From Saccharobesus litoralis (GTDB taxonomy: Bacteria > Pseudomonadota > Gammaproteobacteria > Enterobacterales > Alteromonadaceae), in NCBI RefSeq assembly GCF_003063625.1, contig NZ_CP026604.1, positions 930,001 through 994,000 of the forward strand: DNA of 64,000 bases. The letters are read 5' to 3'. The notes beneath the pieces are model-generated. The model did not search any database, was not told where the DNA came from, and saw only the letters and a program-made list of their open reading frames with translations. A program made the translations under genes and the position numbers. Of this stretch, positions 1 to 9,065 are shown in pieces. Position 1 is the stretch's first letter, and each line of letters begins with the position of its first letter.

Positions 1-447
1 TTTACCCTAACTTACCAATGGGAAACCCCGTTAGGTAAAGTCAAAGAATTAAAAACCATCACACTGCCACTAGGTACGCATTTATATACCGTTAATTCAA
101 AATTCACTTTGAATGACAAACCAACCTATTTGCCAATAGCAATCGGTATTGCCACCCATGATGAAAAAGCCAAAGCTTATTCAAACAAAGCTAACGGCCA
201 CGTTTCAGCTTGGGAAGTGATCCACGGTAATGGATTAGCGACCGGCGCAGTTATCGACCCTAATTTGCTGGAAGATATTAAGCATGTAACAAGCCAAGTG
301 CGTGATGAAAGCCATATTTGGTTGATCACCAAAACTAATGCTCAAGGTGAGCTAAGCTATAAAGCTGGCTTTGCATGGCAACCCGCTGGTGAAATTACAT
401 CTATAGAACAGTGGCAAAATTACTTAAGCAAAGCTAACGCTAAATAA
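1..447 (+). CDS. DUF4861-like protein, C-terminal part (cut by window start)
   Basis: The reading frame is open from base 1 and ends in TAA at 445-447. The first in-frame start-like codon (TTG at 109) is internal, so the gene begins before the window. The visible 148 residues have the pattern of the DUF4861 C-terminus: a W-x-x-P-L-G segment, 'LPLGTHLYTVNS', 'AIGIATHD', then 'GHVSAWEVIHGNG' and a final 'GFAWQPAGEI...W..YL'. DUF4861 proteins are secreted or periplasmic and occur in loci for uronate-containing polysaccharides. I do not know a firm activity for this one. It lies 97 bp upstream of the rhamnose mutarotase on the same strand, which suggests a shared transcript and a role in degrading rhamnose-containing glycan. 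The family call rests on remembered sequence pattern only. Confidence 0.6.
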   Translation, partial: FTLTYQWETPLGKVKELKTITLPLGTHLYTVNSKFTLNDKPTYLPIAIGIATHDEKAKAYSNKANGHVSAWEVIHGNGLATGAVIDPNLLEDIKHVTSQVRDESHIWLITKTNAQGELSYKAGFAWQPAGEITSIEQWQNYLSKANAK

Positions 448-458
448 CCCAGATTACT

Positions 459-495
459 TGTAGGCGAGCATTTATGCTTGCAGAGCCTGCAAACC
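459..495. repeat. Short intergenic repeat (GCAGAGCCTGC family), copy 1
   Basis: A 37-bp sequence with the core GCTTGCAGAGCCTGCAAACC lies between the DUF4861-like gene and rhaM. Near-identical copies in inverse orientation lie at 4224-4260 and 45809-45847. Each copy sits immediately beside a gene end, which is typical of small palindromic intergenic repeats. Confidence 0.7.
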
Positions 496-544
496 AATCT
501 AGCAAAGCCTCACCTTGTGAGGCCATTATACAAAAGAGAAAATT

Positions 545-859
545 ATGGAAAAAATTGCCTTTGTTATGACCTTATTGCCAGGTCATGAAGCTGAATATGA
601 AAAACGTCACGATGAAATTTGGCCAGAGCTGGTAGACGCGCTCAAAGCCGCTGGCGTGTCTGATTACTCAATTTTTCATGAACCTTCTTCAAACAAACTA
701 TTTGCAGTTTTAAAAAGAACAGAAGACCACACAATGGAACAACTGCCATTAGAGCCGATTGTTAAAAAATGGTGGGCATTTATGGCAGATATTATGAAAA
801 CCAACCCTGATAACTCGCCAGTAGTTACCCCTATCGAGCAAGTATTTCATTTAGATTAA
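545..859 (+). CDS. rhaM: L-rhamnose mutarotase
   Basis: This cytoplasmic enzyme interconverts the anomers of L-rhamnose before isomerisation or oxidation. Its 104 residues are the normal RhaM length. It shows the family's signatures: 'H-x-E-I-W-P-E-L' near residue 24 (the catalytic His), 'Y-S-I-F' near 43, 'L-F-A-V-L' near 53 and the paired Trp of 'KKWWAFM' near 77. ATG follows an AAAAGAGAAA ribosome-binding stretch. It is the clearest indication that the locus releases rhamnose, in agreement with the GH78 rhamnosidase and lyase further on. It probably shares a transcript with the gene upstream. Confidence 0.93.
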   Translation: MEKIAFVMTLLPGHEAEYEKRHDEIWPELVDALKAAGVSDYSIFHEPSSNKLFAVLKRTEDHTMEQLPLEPIVKKWWAFMADIMKTNPDNSPVVTPIEQVFHLD

Positions 860-1157
860 AGCTAAGTATTAATCTCGCTATCATTTTCGCCTTGCTCTTT
901 CATTCTCAACAAGAGATAAGGCGAAAATATAAAGCTAAAGTATGAAGCGAAGATACGAGATACGAAATAAGAGACAAAGGTCAAAACATCCTTCCTTCAG
1001 CAATCCAAACCCACCAATTTTCATCTAATTAGTAACAACTGATTTTTTCAAAACCACTAAAAATCCCTAAATAATTTAAAATATTGTAATACAAATATTG
1101 ATCTAAATATCACCTTATGCGAATATTTGTAACGCATTTGCAACAATAGGTGAACAA
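860..1157. other. 298-bp intergenic region with promoter of the beta-helix gene
   Basis: There is no gene here. The first half is low-complexity AG-rich sequence around GAAGATACGAGATACG. The second half is AT-rich and contains the palindrome described separately at 1084-1094. A weak hairpin-like stretch follows the rhaM stop. Confidence 0.5.
1084..1094. promoter_or_regulatory. Candidate operator TTGTAATACAA
   Basis: This is a perfect 5-1-5 inverted repeat (TTGTA-A-TACAA) 63 bp upstream of the ATG at 1158, in an AT-rich promoter region. FadR-type GntR regulators commonly bind short palindromes of the TNGT/ACNA kind, and the locus encodes one (18413-19114). A one-mismatch copy lies upstream of the TonB receptor at 14870-14880. 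The link to that regulator is inference. Confidence 0.4.
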
Positions 1158-2147
1158 ATGAAAAACATAACAACTAAAGCACTACTAACTACTCTAGCAC
1201 TCACTACCAGTTCAATCGCTTTCGCAGGGGGGACTTTAACCGTATCTAATCAAACTGGCGTTATCACGATTGATAGCAACAGCGATTGGGACAATATTGT
1301 TATTCCAGCCAATACTACGTTACAAGCTCGCATTCATATTTTGAGTGGCCGAACCAATGACGTAACCATTATTGGCCAAAACCGTGATAGCTCTATTATT
1401 GCGCCTTATGGTTTGTATGCTGAATCGGCACCTAACGAAAAAGGTAAAGCGGGTAAGATGTTGAGTAACATCTATTCTGATTGTAACTGTACTGTTTCAA
1501 TCTCTACCCTTACCAGCCGTAACCCTCGTAAATTCCATATTTTAGGTGATACGGACAACTCAAAAATGGTGGTAGATAACGTCAATATCTTCACACGTTG
1601 GAAAGATGGCGATCCGCATAACCACCATACCACAGACGGCTTTGGCGGCGGTGTCGACTCCTCAATTCGTAACTCAACCATTAGCACATTCGACGACAGC
1701 ATTAAGGTTTACAACGACCTCATAACCGTTGAAAAAGTTAAAGTTGAACATCACGAAAACGGCGCACCATATCAATTTGGTTGGGGTGCAAGTGCCTTCC
1801 CATTTGCCAAGTTAATTCTAAAAGGCGAGAACATTGTATTAGATAAGTTTGACGAAACATCAAGCAAAAAATACAAGCACGGTGTGTTTGGTTGGGTATG
1901 GGCAGATAGCTCCAAAACCATTACTCGCAAAGTTGACTTTAGAGGACCATTTAGTCACAACGTAGGTAGTGGTGCGGACAGAAGTAGCCTATATACCTTT
2001 GGTCATAGAACGAACTCAGCGCAGTCAGTTGGCAGCAATGGTAAGTTAGATTTATTTGGCCAAAACTGTAAAAAACTGACATCAAGCAACAGCGAATATC
2101 GCCAAAATAGTAACCCAACAATTTGGCAAAACTCGACTTGTAGCTAG
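1158..2147 (+). CDS. Secreted parallel beta-helix protein, GH49/GH28-like (paralogue of 31423-32430)
   Basis: The 329-residue protein has a Sec signal peptide (residues 1-23, cleavage after AFA). The rest has the short repeating V/I-x-N-x-x-I pattern of a right-handed parallel beta-helix. Key motifs are 'TTDGFGGG' (about residue 157), 'RNSTI.TFDDSIKVYNDL' (about 170-187) and 'PYQFGWG' (about 203). The D-G, D-D-x-x-K-x-Y and Q-x-G-W elements occur in the same order in GH49 dextranases and their relatives, where the paired Asp are catalytic. It is much shorter than classical GH49 enzymes because it has no N-terminal beta-sandwich. A lipoprotein paralogue of the same size lies at 31423-32430. 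A glycan backbone or side-chain hydrolase in the uronan locus is inferred; substrate and exact family are unknown. Confidence 0.6.
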   Translation: MKNITTKALLTTLALTTSSIAFAGGTLTVSNQTGVITIDSNSDWDNIVIPANTTLQARIHILSGRTNDVTIIGQNRDSSIIAPYGLYAESAPNEKGKAGKMLSNIYSDCNCTVSISTLTSRNPRKFHILGDTDNSKMVVDNVNIFTRWKDGDPHNHHTTDGFGGGVDSSIRNSTISTFDDSIKVYNDLITVEKVKVEHHENGAPYQFGWGASAFPFAKLILKGENIVLDKFDETSSKKYKHGVFGWVWADSSKTITRKVDFRGPFSHNVGSGADRSSLYTFGHRTNSAQSVGSNGKLDLFGQNCKKLTSSNSEYRQNSNPTIWQNSTCS

Positions 2148-2160
2148 TCACCGCGTGTAT

Positions 2161-2187
2161 AAAGCCTCTAAATTTCAGGGGCTTTTT
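2161..2187 (+). terminator. Rho-independent terminator after the beta-helix gene
   Basis: The stem AAAGCCTCT / AGGGGCTTT (one wobble pair) is closed by a short loop and ends in five T, starting 13 bp after the stop codon. Confidence 0.8.
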
Positions 2188-2551
2188 GTATGATGAATAT
2201 TAGTTAAAAAGATAACGTCTTTCCTGCGACCGCTCGGGACCTGCGTCCATATTAATTATGCAGAAATACTGATAACAGAAATTGCCCGAAAGTAATTGAA
2301 AAAGCGGATTATCTGCATCAAAAAGTGGTTAATAAAGTACCGTCTTTCCTGCGAATGCAGGAACCCAGTAACTTTTTTTAAAGCAGGCTAAGTTTATCCA
2401 ACAAAAGTCGCTAGATCCCCGCATGCGCGAGGATGACGAGGGTACTGTCCTAGACCATGATGATAAAAATGCCGAATTATCGACATAACATATCGACTCT
2501 GAAACTTATGTTGTATGCGAGGCAGATTTACATCCATGCTGGCCGAGGATA
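2188..2551. repeat. Intergenic region with GCATGCG hairpin repeat
   Basis: The stretch 2340-2445 is a repeat containing 'CCTGCGAATGCAGGAACCCAG', 'TTATCCAACAAAAGTCGCT' and 'CCCGCATGCGCGAGGATGACGAG'. It reappears in inverse orientation at about 15385-15480, nested inside another repeat. I see no gene in the region. Confidence 0.6.
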
Positions 2552-3520
2552 ATGAACAAAGATTTTAAAAATTGCCTAGGCATTAATATCATGCAGTTCA
2601 AAATAAACAAACCAAGCATCACCCTACTCTCAATTTTTACACTAGCCGCAATTGGCTATCACTTAACCACGTTTACCAATGTTTCAGACACAGATAATTC
2701 AAACAAGAGCAAAACTCACTCAACAACTGACAGTGAAATAAACGCCATGCTCGGTGGGAATGGCAAGGTTGAAAATTCTGTTCAAGAACACTTAACCTCG
2801 CCTAAAGACGATCAAAGCCCCAAAAATCAAATCGACTATCACGCACTATTGTTAACGCAATCTATAGATAATTTAAGTCGTGATCAGCTAACAAAAGCGC
2901 TGGAAACTAACCCAGAGCAGCTAATCGAATATTTAAAAGCGGATCCCAATTTAAACTTTTTAAACACACGTTTGCTGTTAGATGTTGTGTACCGCTTTTC
3001 CGATCAATACCGCACTGAGGTTGCATTTGAAATGATGCATGCCAGTTTCCCAACAGTGCGCAGTGCGGGTTATCGACTGTTAGCTAACGCCAGCTCGGAA
3101 GACTTAACTCATAGAGACTATCATCTCGATTTAATTATTGATGCTAGCTTTACCGAAACTGAACCTAACGTAATCGCAGATCTGCTCACTATATTTAGCG
3201 AAACCAGACTCAACGATAAACAACAGCAAAATGTTGAATCAAGATTAGCGACCTTAGTAGATAACCAAGACTCAGAGATCCGAGTTAACGCGCTAAGTGC
3301 GCTGGTGAAAATCTCCAATATCGAAACCGTCGCTCCTATTATTTCTGGCTACCTAAATAACCGAGAAACAACGCCTTCCCTAACCGTCATTAGCGCATTA
3401 TTTGAGGTAGAAAAGCCAACTGCCGAATTGTTAAATCAAGTCAGAAGTGTCGTTGATAATAAAAGTTTTAGTGAAGATATCAGGCAAGAAGCACAAGCAG
3501 TGTTGCGCAATTGGATGTAG
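2552..3520 (+). CDS. HEAT-repeat-like membrane-anchored or exported protein, function unknown
   Basis: The 322-residue protein has a hydrophobic segment at about residues 25-42 that would act as signal anchor. A polar linker rich in Ser, Asp and Asn follows to about 100, then a helical C-terminal half. Residues 150-320 contain repeated helical pairs such as 'SEIRVNALSALVKISNIETVAPIISGYL', the look of HEAT or PBS-lyase HEAT repeats used for protein binding. The ATG at 2552 follows GCCGAGG; a second ATG at 2591 would give a shorter N-terminus ('MQFKINKPS') with the hydrophobic segment nearer the start. It has no enzymatic motif. It stands alone between repeats, so its job in the locus is unknown. 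Confidence 0.6.
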   Translation: MNKDFKNCLGINIMQFKINKPSITLLSIFTLAAIGYHLTTFTNVSDTDNSNKSKTHSTTDSEINAMLGGNGKVENSVQEHLTSPKDDQSPKNQIDYHALLLTQSIDNLSRDQLTKALETNPEQLIEYLKADPNLNFLNTRLLLDVVYRFSDQYRTEVAFEMMHASFPTVRSAGYRLLANASSEDLTHRDYHLDLIIDASFTETEPNVIADLLTIFSETRLNDKQQQNVESRLATLVDNQDSEIRVNALSALVKISNIETVAPIISGYLNNRETTPSLTVISALFEVEKPTAELLNQVRSVVDNKSFSEDIRQEAQAVLRNWM

Positions 3521-4265
3521 GTGTACCTGTGCTTATTCCCGAACACCAGGCACTTCCTACATCCCTGTAGGTGCACCGATGATCGTTCCATACTGCTCGG
3601 CACTTCCTACATCCCTGTAGGTGCGACGTGTACGTCGCATTAACCGGAACTAACGGATCCATACGATACTAACCATCACCAAATACAGCTTATATTTTTT
3701 AGACACGCGAAGGCTTAAAGAATATTTACCGCAATGAAATGTTTAACCCAATTTGGCAGTGACTAGTACCTCTTCAATTTAATTTTGATTAGTTGAAAAC
3801 ATTGGTGATCACTTTCACACTGAGCGTAGTTCGTCGAGCTCACTATAAACCAAGGCAGTCGAAGTGTCGGTAAATTAGAAAGTAATAAGACTTCGACAAG
3901 CTCAGCCTGAAGTTGTTTATTTAATCTAAATATGGCTAAAAACATCACTAGTGATAGTAAATTATGCGAGTGATTCAACTGATCATTTCTTTCTGGAAAC
4001 AGTACTAGTTTATCTACTACCGGAAAGTCTGTGTTTTTCGACTAAAGTCGAACCTACAACGCCAAATAAGGCTTATGAATTTGAGGCAGACGAAGGCTTA
4101 AAAAGTATTCATCGTAACCAAATGTTTAACCTAATTTGGCAGTATTAGTCTTGCTTCTGCAAAGCGAGACTTGGCTTATAACAAGCCCCCTACTTTTGAT
4201 AATCTTGCTCTTTTAGGCAGAAAGGTTTGCAGGCTCTGCAAGCATAAATGCTCACCTACAAAAAT
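3521..4265. repeat. 745-bp repeat-filled intergenic region
   Basis: Several repeat types are stacked here. (1) At 3515-3640, 'CTTCCTACATCCCTGTAGGTG' occurs twice with about 66-bp spacing; relatives lie at 16351-16430 and 37742-37790. (2) At 3800-3920 a GTCGAAGTGTCGG / CTTCGACAAGCTCAG inverted pair recurs at about 59650-59745. (3) At 3708-3766 and 4090-4149 are two decayed copies of one coding tail. (4) At 3978-4010 a segment recurs inverted at about 23297-23327. (5) The GCAGGCTCTGC repeat lies at 4224-4260. No intact gene is supported. Confidence 0.65.
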
Positions 4266-4967
4266 CTACAAAACAAATATCGAGGCACCTGCCAGAAAGG
4301 CAACAAACAAGATAATTGGCTTAATAACGTCACCATTAATATAACGATTGAGGTGATAACTTAACCCTAATCCGACCAAAATAGCGGGCGCACATTTTGC
4401 GAAGTTAATTAAATCATCTTTTGTCACGAGACCAGTAACAGCTAGAGTTAAAAAAGCTAATCCATTAATGTAAATAAAGAAGATACTTAAGTTGGCACGA
4501 ATCGATTTTTGCTTGGCATTTTGATAAAGCAAGCCCATGGGTGCGCCGCCAGCTGCAGTTAATGTGCCCATAAAGCCAGCAAAACCACCAGCAATTAAGC
4601 TAGTTGACGGCATCACTTTGGGCTGCAGACCAACCACAGATAAGCCAACCCCCAACAATATCAACCCTCCAAAAATCATACGATATACTTCATATTGCAC
4701 ATTAAGCATAACAACACTGGCGATAACGATACCTACGGTGCCACCTAACGTGGAGTAAGTGGTCTGCTTAAAGTCAACATCACGAATATTGCCATAAGTG
4801 ATAATAGAAGTAATAAGTAAGGCACTTAAGATCATAGGCACAGGTACTAATTCAGGCGCAATATGCATTAATACAGGGGCGCACAGCAAACCAAGGCCAA
4901 AGCCTATGGTGTTTTGCAAACACGCGCCCATAATTAGCAATACATATATATAGATCCAGTCAGACAC
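4266..4967 (-). CDS. TauE/SafE (DUF81) family membrane anion exporter
   Basis: A 233-residue inner-membrane protein with about eight hydrophobic segments. The N-terminal 'LQNTIGFGLGLLCAPVL' and the mid-protein 'GGFAGFMGTLTAAGGAP' are the two glycine-rich repeat signatures of the TauE/SafE family, whose members export sulfite, sulfoacetate or related anions. In a locus with a sulfatase and a sulfated-polymer lyase, disposal of sulfur anions is a natural role, but substrate cannot be read from sequence. It is transcribed alone, away from neighbours. A perfect TATAAC-CATA-GTTATA palindrome lies at 5024-5039, about 57 bp upstream of the start. Confidence 0.85.
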   Translation of the reverse strand: MSDWIYIYVLLIMGACLQNTIGFGLGLLCAPVLMHIAPELVPVPMILSALLITSIITYGNIRDVDFKQTTYSTLGGTVGIVIASVVMLNVQYEVYRMIFGGLILLGVGLSVVGLQPKVMPSTSLIAGGFAGFMGTLTAAGGAPMGLLYQNAKQKSIRANLSIFFIYINGLAFLTLAVTGLVTKDDLINFAKCAPAILVGLGLSYHLNRYINGDVIKPIILFVAFLAGASIFVL

Positions 4968-5023
4968 CTAATTACCCACTTTATTCATAAAAACCGTTTT
5001 CAGGTATGTAAATCGGCTACTTG

Positions 5024-5039
5024 TATAACCATAGTTATA
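5024..5039. promoter_or_regulatory. Palindrome upstream of the TauE-like gene
   Basis: Arms TATAAC and GTTATA with a 4-nt centre lie in the promoter region of the minus-strand exporter gene. It is an operator candidate; no regulator is assigned. Confidence 0.3.
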
Positions 5040-5229
5040 TCATGTTATATTACAAATTAAAATATTGGTTACGACTAAACGTTATATTAATTGAGGGTTT
5101 TCGTAATAAGAGGAGTCCAAATAGTCAGTATTAAGTTTTCATGTCCAGTTAGCTTGTTTATTGAACTTTAACCCCCATTCACTTTTTCAATCGTTGTAAT
5201 AAAGCAATTGATTGAAAAGGAACCCTGTA

Positions 5230-5949
5230 ATGCAAAAGCTCATTAGCTTTATAAAACTCGCCAACCAAGTTTTGTTCTTTCTAGCTGCGCTATTCGTGCT
5301 AGCACTTTTAGGTAAACAATTATACAAAGAGTTGTTTCCTAGAACTTATGAGCCCCAAAAAATTGAAGTGAAAAAGCAAGATAAAGATCTACAAAACTTT
5401 GATAAACCTGAATATTTTTTAGACTATTACGATAAATACAAGGATGTATATATTTTTACAATCACTTCGAGTTTCATTAACCGAGGGCCTGAAATAGAAA
5501 ACTTTAATAAGCCAATGGAATTTATTCGGGCTAGCGATGGTTACAATTCAGTTGGAAACAATGTAGTTAATCTCCTTTTTTCTAGCAAAAGCGGGGAAAA
5601 GCACAAATTATTTGCCCACGATGTTTATGTAACAAGTTTTGAACTTGTAATAGAAGAAAATAATCGCAATAAAAAACGCCTTAGCAAAAACATATATTCA
5701 GTTGTTGAAAACGATTCAAATAACGATGGCTTTTTAAGTAAAGAGGATAACCGCAATTTATACATTTCTGACTATGACGGTACGAATTTAAAGAAAATTG
5801 CTAGCCAAGTAAAAATGTACCAAGTGATTGCAGATGATGAGCTGTTAATTCACCAGTACGATCAGGCAAATTCTATATATTATTCTTACAATGTAAAAAC
5901 GTCTGAGTTATTGAAATTGAATACTGATCTGGATGCTGCAAACGAATAG
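5230..5949 (+). CDS. Hypothetical inner-membrane-anchored protein with Asp-rich loop
   Basis: I do not recognise a family. The ATG at 5230 is preferred because AAAAGGAA precedes it by about 9 nt; a TTG at 5212 would add six residues. The 239-residue product has one transmembrane segment (about residues 12-32) and a Lys-rich juxtamembrane linker. The extracytoplasmic domain contains 'NDSNNDGFLSKEDNRN' (about residue 158), which resembles a calcium-binding EF-hand-like loop. The following 'LYISDYDGTNLKKIASQV' and 'IYYSYNVKTSELLKL' look like blades of a WD40/TolB-type propeller or dockerin-like repeats. It is transcribed convergently with the 6029-8998 lipoprotein, and the two share a terminator. 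Confidence 0.65.
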   Translation: MQKLISFIKLANQVLFFLAALFVLALLGKQLYKELFPRTYEPQKIEVKKQDKDLQNFDKPEYFLDYYDKYKDVYIFTITSSFINRGPEIENFNKPMEFIRASDGYNSVGNNVVNLLFSSKSGEKHKLFAHDVYVTSFELVIEENNRNKKRLSKNIYSVVENDSNNDGFLSKEDNRNLYISDYDGTNLKKIASQVKMYQVIADDELLIHQYDQANSIYYSYNVKTSELLKLNTDLDAANE

Positions 5950-5972
5950 CTTCCTGTGCCAGTCAATAATAA

Positions 5973-6006
5973 AAAACGCCATCAACTACTAAGCTGATGG
6001 CGTTTT
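5973..6006. terminator. Bidirectional terminator
   Basis: A perfect 12-bp stem AAAACGCCATCA / TGATGGCGTTTT is flanked by A-run and T-run. It serves both the plus-strand gene ending at 5949 and the minus-strand operon ending at 6029. Confidence 0.9.
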
Positions 6007-6028
6007 ACTATAGGTTGTTTTGAGCTAA

Positions 6029-8998
6029 TTAGTTAGCGTTCTTACTAATAAACACGCGATCACCTGTCGATAAATCAACAGCCACTAGTGCATTGCTGTT
6101 TCTGTCCACCACAACTGCATAGCCCATACCTTCTTCAGTAGCGATAGCAGCTACTTGCTTAAGGGCGTTTTTATCTGAACCAGTTGCGCTTAAGTCAGTA
6201 ATTGACGATCCATCAGCTAGCGACACTAATTTAATTGCATTGTCGCCGTTATCACCAACTACTAGCATACCAGCACTGCGGTTTACATCGATTGACTGAG
6301 CATCGCCAAATCCTGTAGCAAACACTGATTCGGCATTGCCATTAGCTAAGTCGATCATAACCACTTCGGTTTGTGAACCTTTACGAACGAAGAAGTATCT
6401 ATCGCCGGTATCACCTGCCACACCGTCAACATCAACTGCCACTGATAAGGCTTTGTTATTTGGTGTTTTATTAGGCATAAAATTACTTCTATCACCCGAA
6501 GCTAAGTCGATGGCGATAACACCCGTTAACTGTGTACCGTTCTCGGTAGCGACAATTAATAAGTTACGCTCGGTATCAATATCCATTTCGACTGGATCAT
6601 GCATTTGTGCGCCATTAGCCACTTTAGAATGAGCTGGATGTGCACTTAAAATTGAGCCTGAAGTAATACGACCCGCGGCATCACCCGCAACAGGAATTTG
6701 ATAAACCGCATCATCTTTAAAGTTACCGACATACACTTCTTTGTCTAGGCTTGAATAAGCAACACCCATTGAGCGAGTGCCCTTCTTACCTTTATCGATA
6801 CCCTTGTCACTTTGCAACACTTGAACATCAACAAATAAGCTGCGTGCACCTGTCGCCATATCGACTTCAAATACTTTAGCGTCATTCGCCGAAGTTGAAG
6901 ACATTACATAGTATTTTTGTGCATCCATATCAATTGCAACATCTTCCATATTAACAAAACTCTCACCTCCAGCTGGGAACGCATCTGTTACCGCGCCACG
7001 AGTCACTGTAACACTTGAATTCCACAAGCCGCTTAAGCTGTCTTTTGCTTCAATCGCTAAGGTATTTTGCCCAACTTGCAAATCAGTTAAGGTTACACTC
7101 CAATTGTTGCCATCAAGCGTTGCGCTTTCACCATTAACGGTAACAGATGTTGGTACACCGCCAGTTGGAGGGGTTAATGAGCCGCGAACAGTAATTTTGT
7201 CATCTTCAGTAAATGAATTTACCGGCGGGAATAGCACCTTACCCTCTAACTGCAAAGCCGCTGTTACAACATAGTCAGCAGTGACACCACCAATATCTAA
7301 AGTAACATTGGTTTTGTCACCTAAAGTAGCCCCCGCCATAGCGCGAATTGACACCTTATCACCTGCAGTAACTGTACCGGCTTGGCTAGTGAAGTCTGCT
7401 TGACCGATTTGATACTCACCACCTGTAATCGTAATCGGTGTCGCGTCATTAATACCCATGACTGTGATTACAGTGCTAGATACACCATATGTACCAGGTG
7501 CTGCATTTTTTGGATCAAAGCTAAAGTCGTCTGGAACAAGATCTTGAGATTCAGTTACCACAGTGACTTCTTGAGTAACGCCGCCAATATCTAACACTGC
7601 AGTTACTGAGCCATCAAACACTTGGCCAGCTGCTAGTTTGATAGTGATTTTGTCACCCTCTTCAACTAAGCCTGCATCCGCTGTATATTCGCCAGTAACG
7701 CCGTCTCTGGTGATCTTATATTGGCCGTTGGTAATACTAATAGGGGTTGGAATATTGATGCCCACCACTTCAAAAGCAGAGGTTTCAAACGACTCGTCTT
7801 GTTCTTTAGTCGTTTCAGGCTGATTAAATTCAATCGCCTCAGGTGTCGTATCTTGGTCTGTGGTGATTGTCCACGTTTTTTGTACGCCACCCACATCAAT
7901 AGTAACCGTCGCTGTTTGGTCATAATCTAACGGAGCTGTTGCGGTTAGCTTAACCAATTGCCCCAGTTTCTCTTTGTCAAACGCTTCGGTTAATGTGGTT
8001 TCAACTGCTAGTTCAGCTTCTGCTACCGCAGCAGGTAAACGAGCAGCGATTTCAGCTTGGATTTCCGTTTCATCGTCTTTACCATCATCCAAAAAGTCTT
8101 TGCGAACCTGTGTTTCAACATCTGTGGCTGCAGTTTGTGCAGCTACTGCCTTAAAGTAAGTCAGTGCAACATCCAAATCACTTTGCGCGGCTTCATCATT
8201 ATCGATTGTTGAATCAAGCAATCTGTCTTCAAAACCAGCAATGCCGCCAGAGCCAATCGCAAAGCGTGCCGAGCCTAATGCGCTGCTCGTATCATCATCT
8301 GCTTTTGGAGTGGTATCCGTCACTAGGCTAATAGGTGTGGCGTAATCGATACCAGTAACATAGAAAGAAATTTCTAATTCTTCACCAAGGTGAGCACTAA
8401 TTGAGTCTTCAGTCCCGATAAATTCAAAATCATTAGGTACGGTATCAGCCGTTGTCGTCACCAAAGATAAAGGAACTTCGGTTAAACCTACTTTAGCTTG
8501 CCCCGAAATACTGGTCGAAGGTTCAACTGACGCAATCGCACCTACTGTCACTACATCGCCATTTTGTACTGTACTGGTAAATGAAGTGAAACCAACCGGT
8601 ATTCTTGGCGTATAAAGTTTCAGACTATCAAGGTCGCCGTTAGAACCATCCTGATAAAAAATCTGAAAATCATCAACACCAGGTTTATTAGTTGCGCGTA
8701 ATGTGATCAACTGGCCATTACGTTCAATCTTGTACACAAAAGGCTGAGTAACAAAGATAGTCGCCTCTGTACCCTCAGCTAAACCGTCTACGGTAAAAGA
8801 CTCAAAGCTGTTAAAGCTCCCCAGTCTTGCATCATCTATGCTAGATACAACAATAGGAGACGTTGTTGCACCGTCATTATTTGGGCTTTCTAAATCGATA
8901 ATTTTGCTGTCTTCACCGCCACATGCCACCATAAACATAGGCAAGCTAGCTAGAAACAGGTTTCGACATAAGTTTTGTTTAAGCTTAAATTGTTTCAT
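6029..8998 (-). CDS. Large surface lipoprotein with Ig-like repeats and C-terminal beta-propeller
   Basis: The start at 8998 is chosen over the 30-nt longer frame because AGAGGA lies 7 nt upstream and it gives a clean lipoprotein signal (MKQFKLKQ...MFMVAC, Cys at about residue 26). The 989-residue product contains several roughly 95-residue repeats marked by 'G-I-(N/D)-x-(A/P)-T-P-I-(S/T)-I-T-x-G-x-Y-x-I' and 'V-x-L-D-I-G-G-V'. A bacterial Ig-like module follows (about 590-670, 'NSFTEDDKITVRGSL'), then an NHL/YVTN-like propeller to the C-terminus. A helical Asp/Glu/Ala-rich stretch near residues 240-350 interrupts the repeats. It lies 3' of the TonB receptor and a paralogous lipoprotein, so a surface glycan-binding partner of the receptor is the best inference. 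No catalytic motif is seen. Confidence 0.7.
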   Translation of the reverse strand: MKQFKLKQNLCRNLFLASLPMFMVACGGEDSKIIDLESPNNDGATTSPIVVSSIDDARLGSFNSFESFTVDGLAEGTEATIFVTQPFVYKIERNGQLITLRATNKPGVDDFQIFYQDGSNGDLDSLKLYTPRIPVGFTSFTSTVQNGDVVTVGAIASVEPSTSISGQAKVGLTEVPLSLVTTTADTVPNDFEFIGTEDSISAHLGEELEISFYVTGIDYATPISLVTDTTPKADDDTSSALGSARFAIGSGGIAGFEDRLLDSTIDNDEAAQSDLDVALTYFKAVAAQTAATDVETQVRKDFLDDGKDDETEIQAEIAARLPAAVAEAELAVETTLTEAFDKEKLGQLVKLTATAPLDYDQTATVTIDVGGVQKTWTITTDQDTTPEAIEFNQPETTKEQDESFETSAFEVVGINIPTPISITNGQYKITRDGVTGEYTADAGLVEEGDKITIKLAAGQVFDGSVTAVLDIGGVTQEVTVVTESQDLVPDDFSFDPKNAAPGTYGVSSTVITVMGINDATPITITGGEYQIGQADFTSQAGTVTAGDKVSIRAMAGATLGDKTNVTLDIGGVTADYVVTAALQLEGKVLFPPVNSFTEDDKITVRGSLTPPTGGVPTSVTVNGESATLDGNNWSVTLTDLQVGQNTLAIEAKDSLSGLWNSSVTVTRGAVTDAFPAGGESFVNMEDVAIDMDAQKYYVMSSTSANDAKVFEVDMATGARSLFVDVQVLQSDKGIDKGKKGTRSMGVAYSSLDKEVYVGNFKDDAVYQIPVAGDAAGRITSGSILSAHPAHSKVANGAQMHDPVEMDIDTERNLLIVATENGTQLTGVIAIDLASGDRSNFMPNKTPNNKALSVAVDVDGVAGDTGDRYFFVRKGSQTEVVMIDLANGNAESVFATGFGDAQSIDVNRSAGMLVVGDNGDNAIKLVSLADGSSITDLSATGSDKNALKQVAAIATEEGMGYAVVVDRNSNALVAVDLSTGDRVFISKNAN

Positions 8999-9065
8999 GA
9001 TAAATCCTCTGTTTGCGCCTGATAGCATCTGCCAATCAAGCGCAAAAAACTGTTACTCGTGCTGC

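Noticed and set aside
3951-4148. 65-codon open frame
   Set aside because: It spans several unrelated repeat fragments; only its last 20 codons look like decayed coding sequence.
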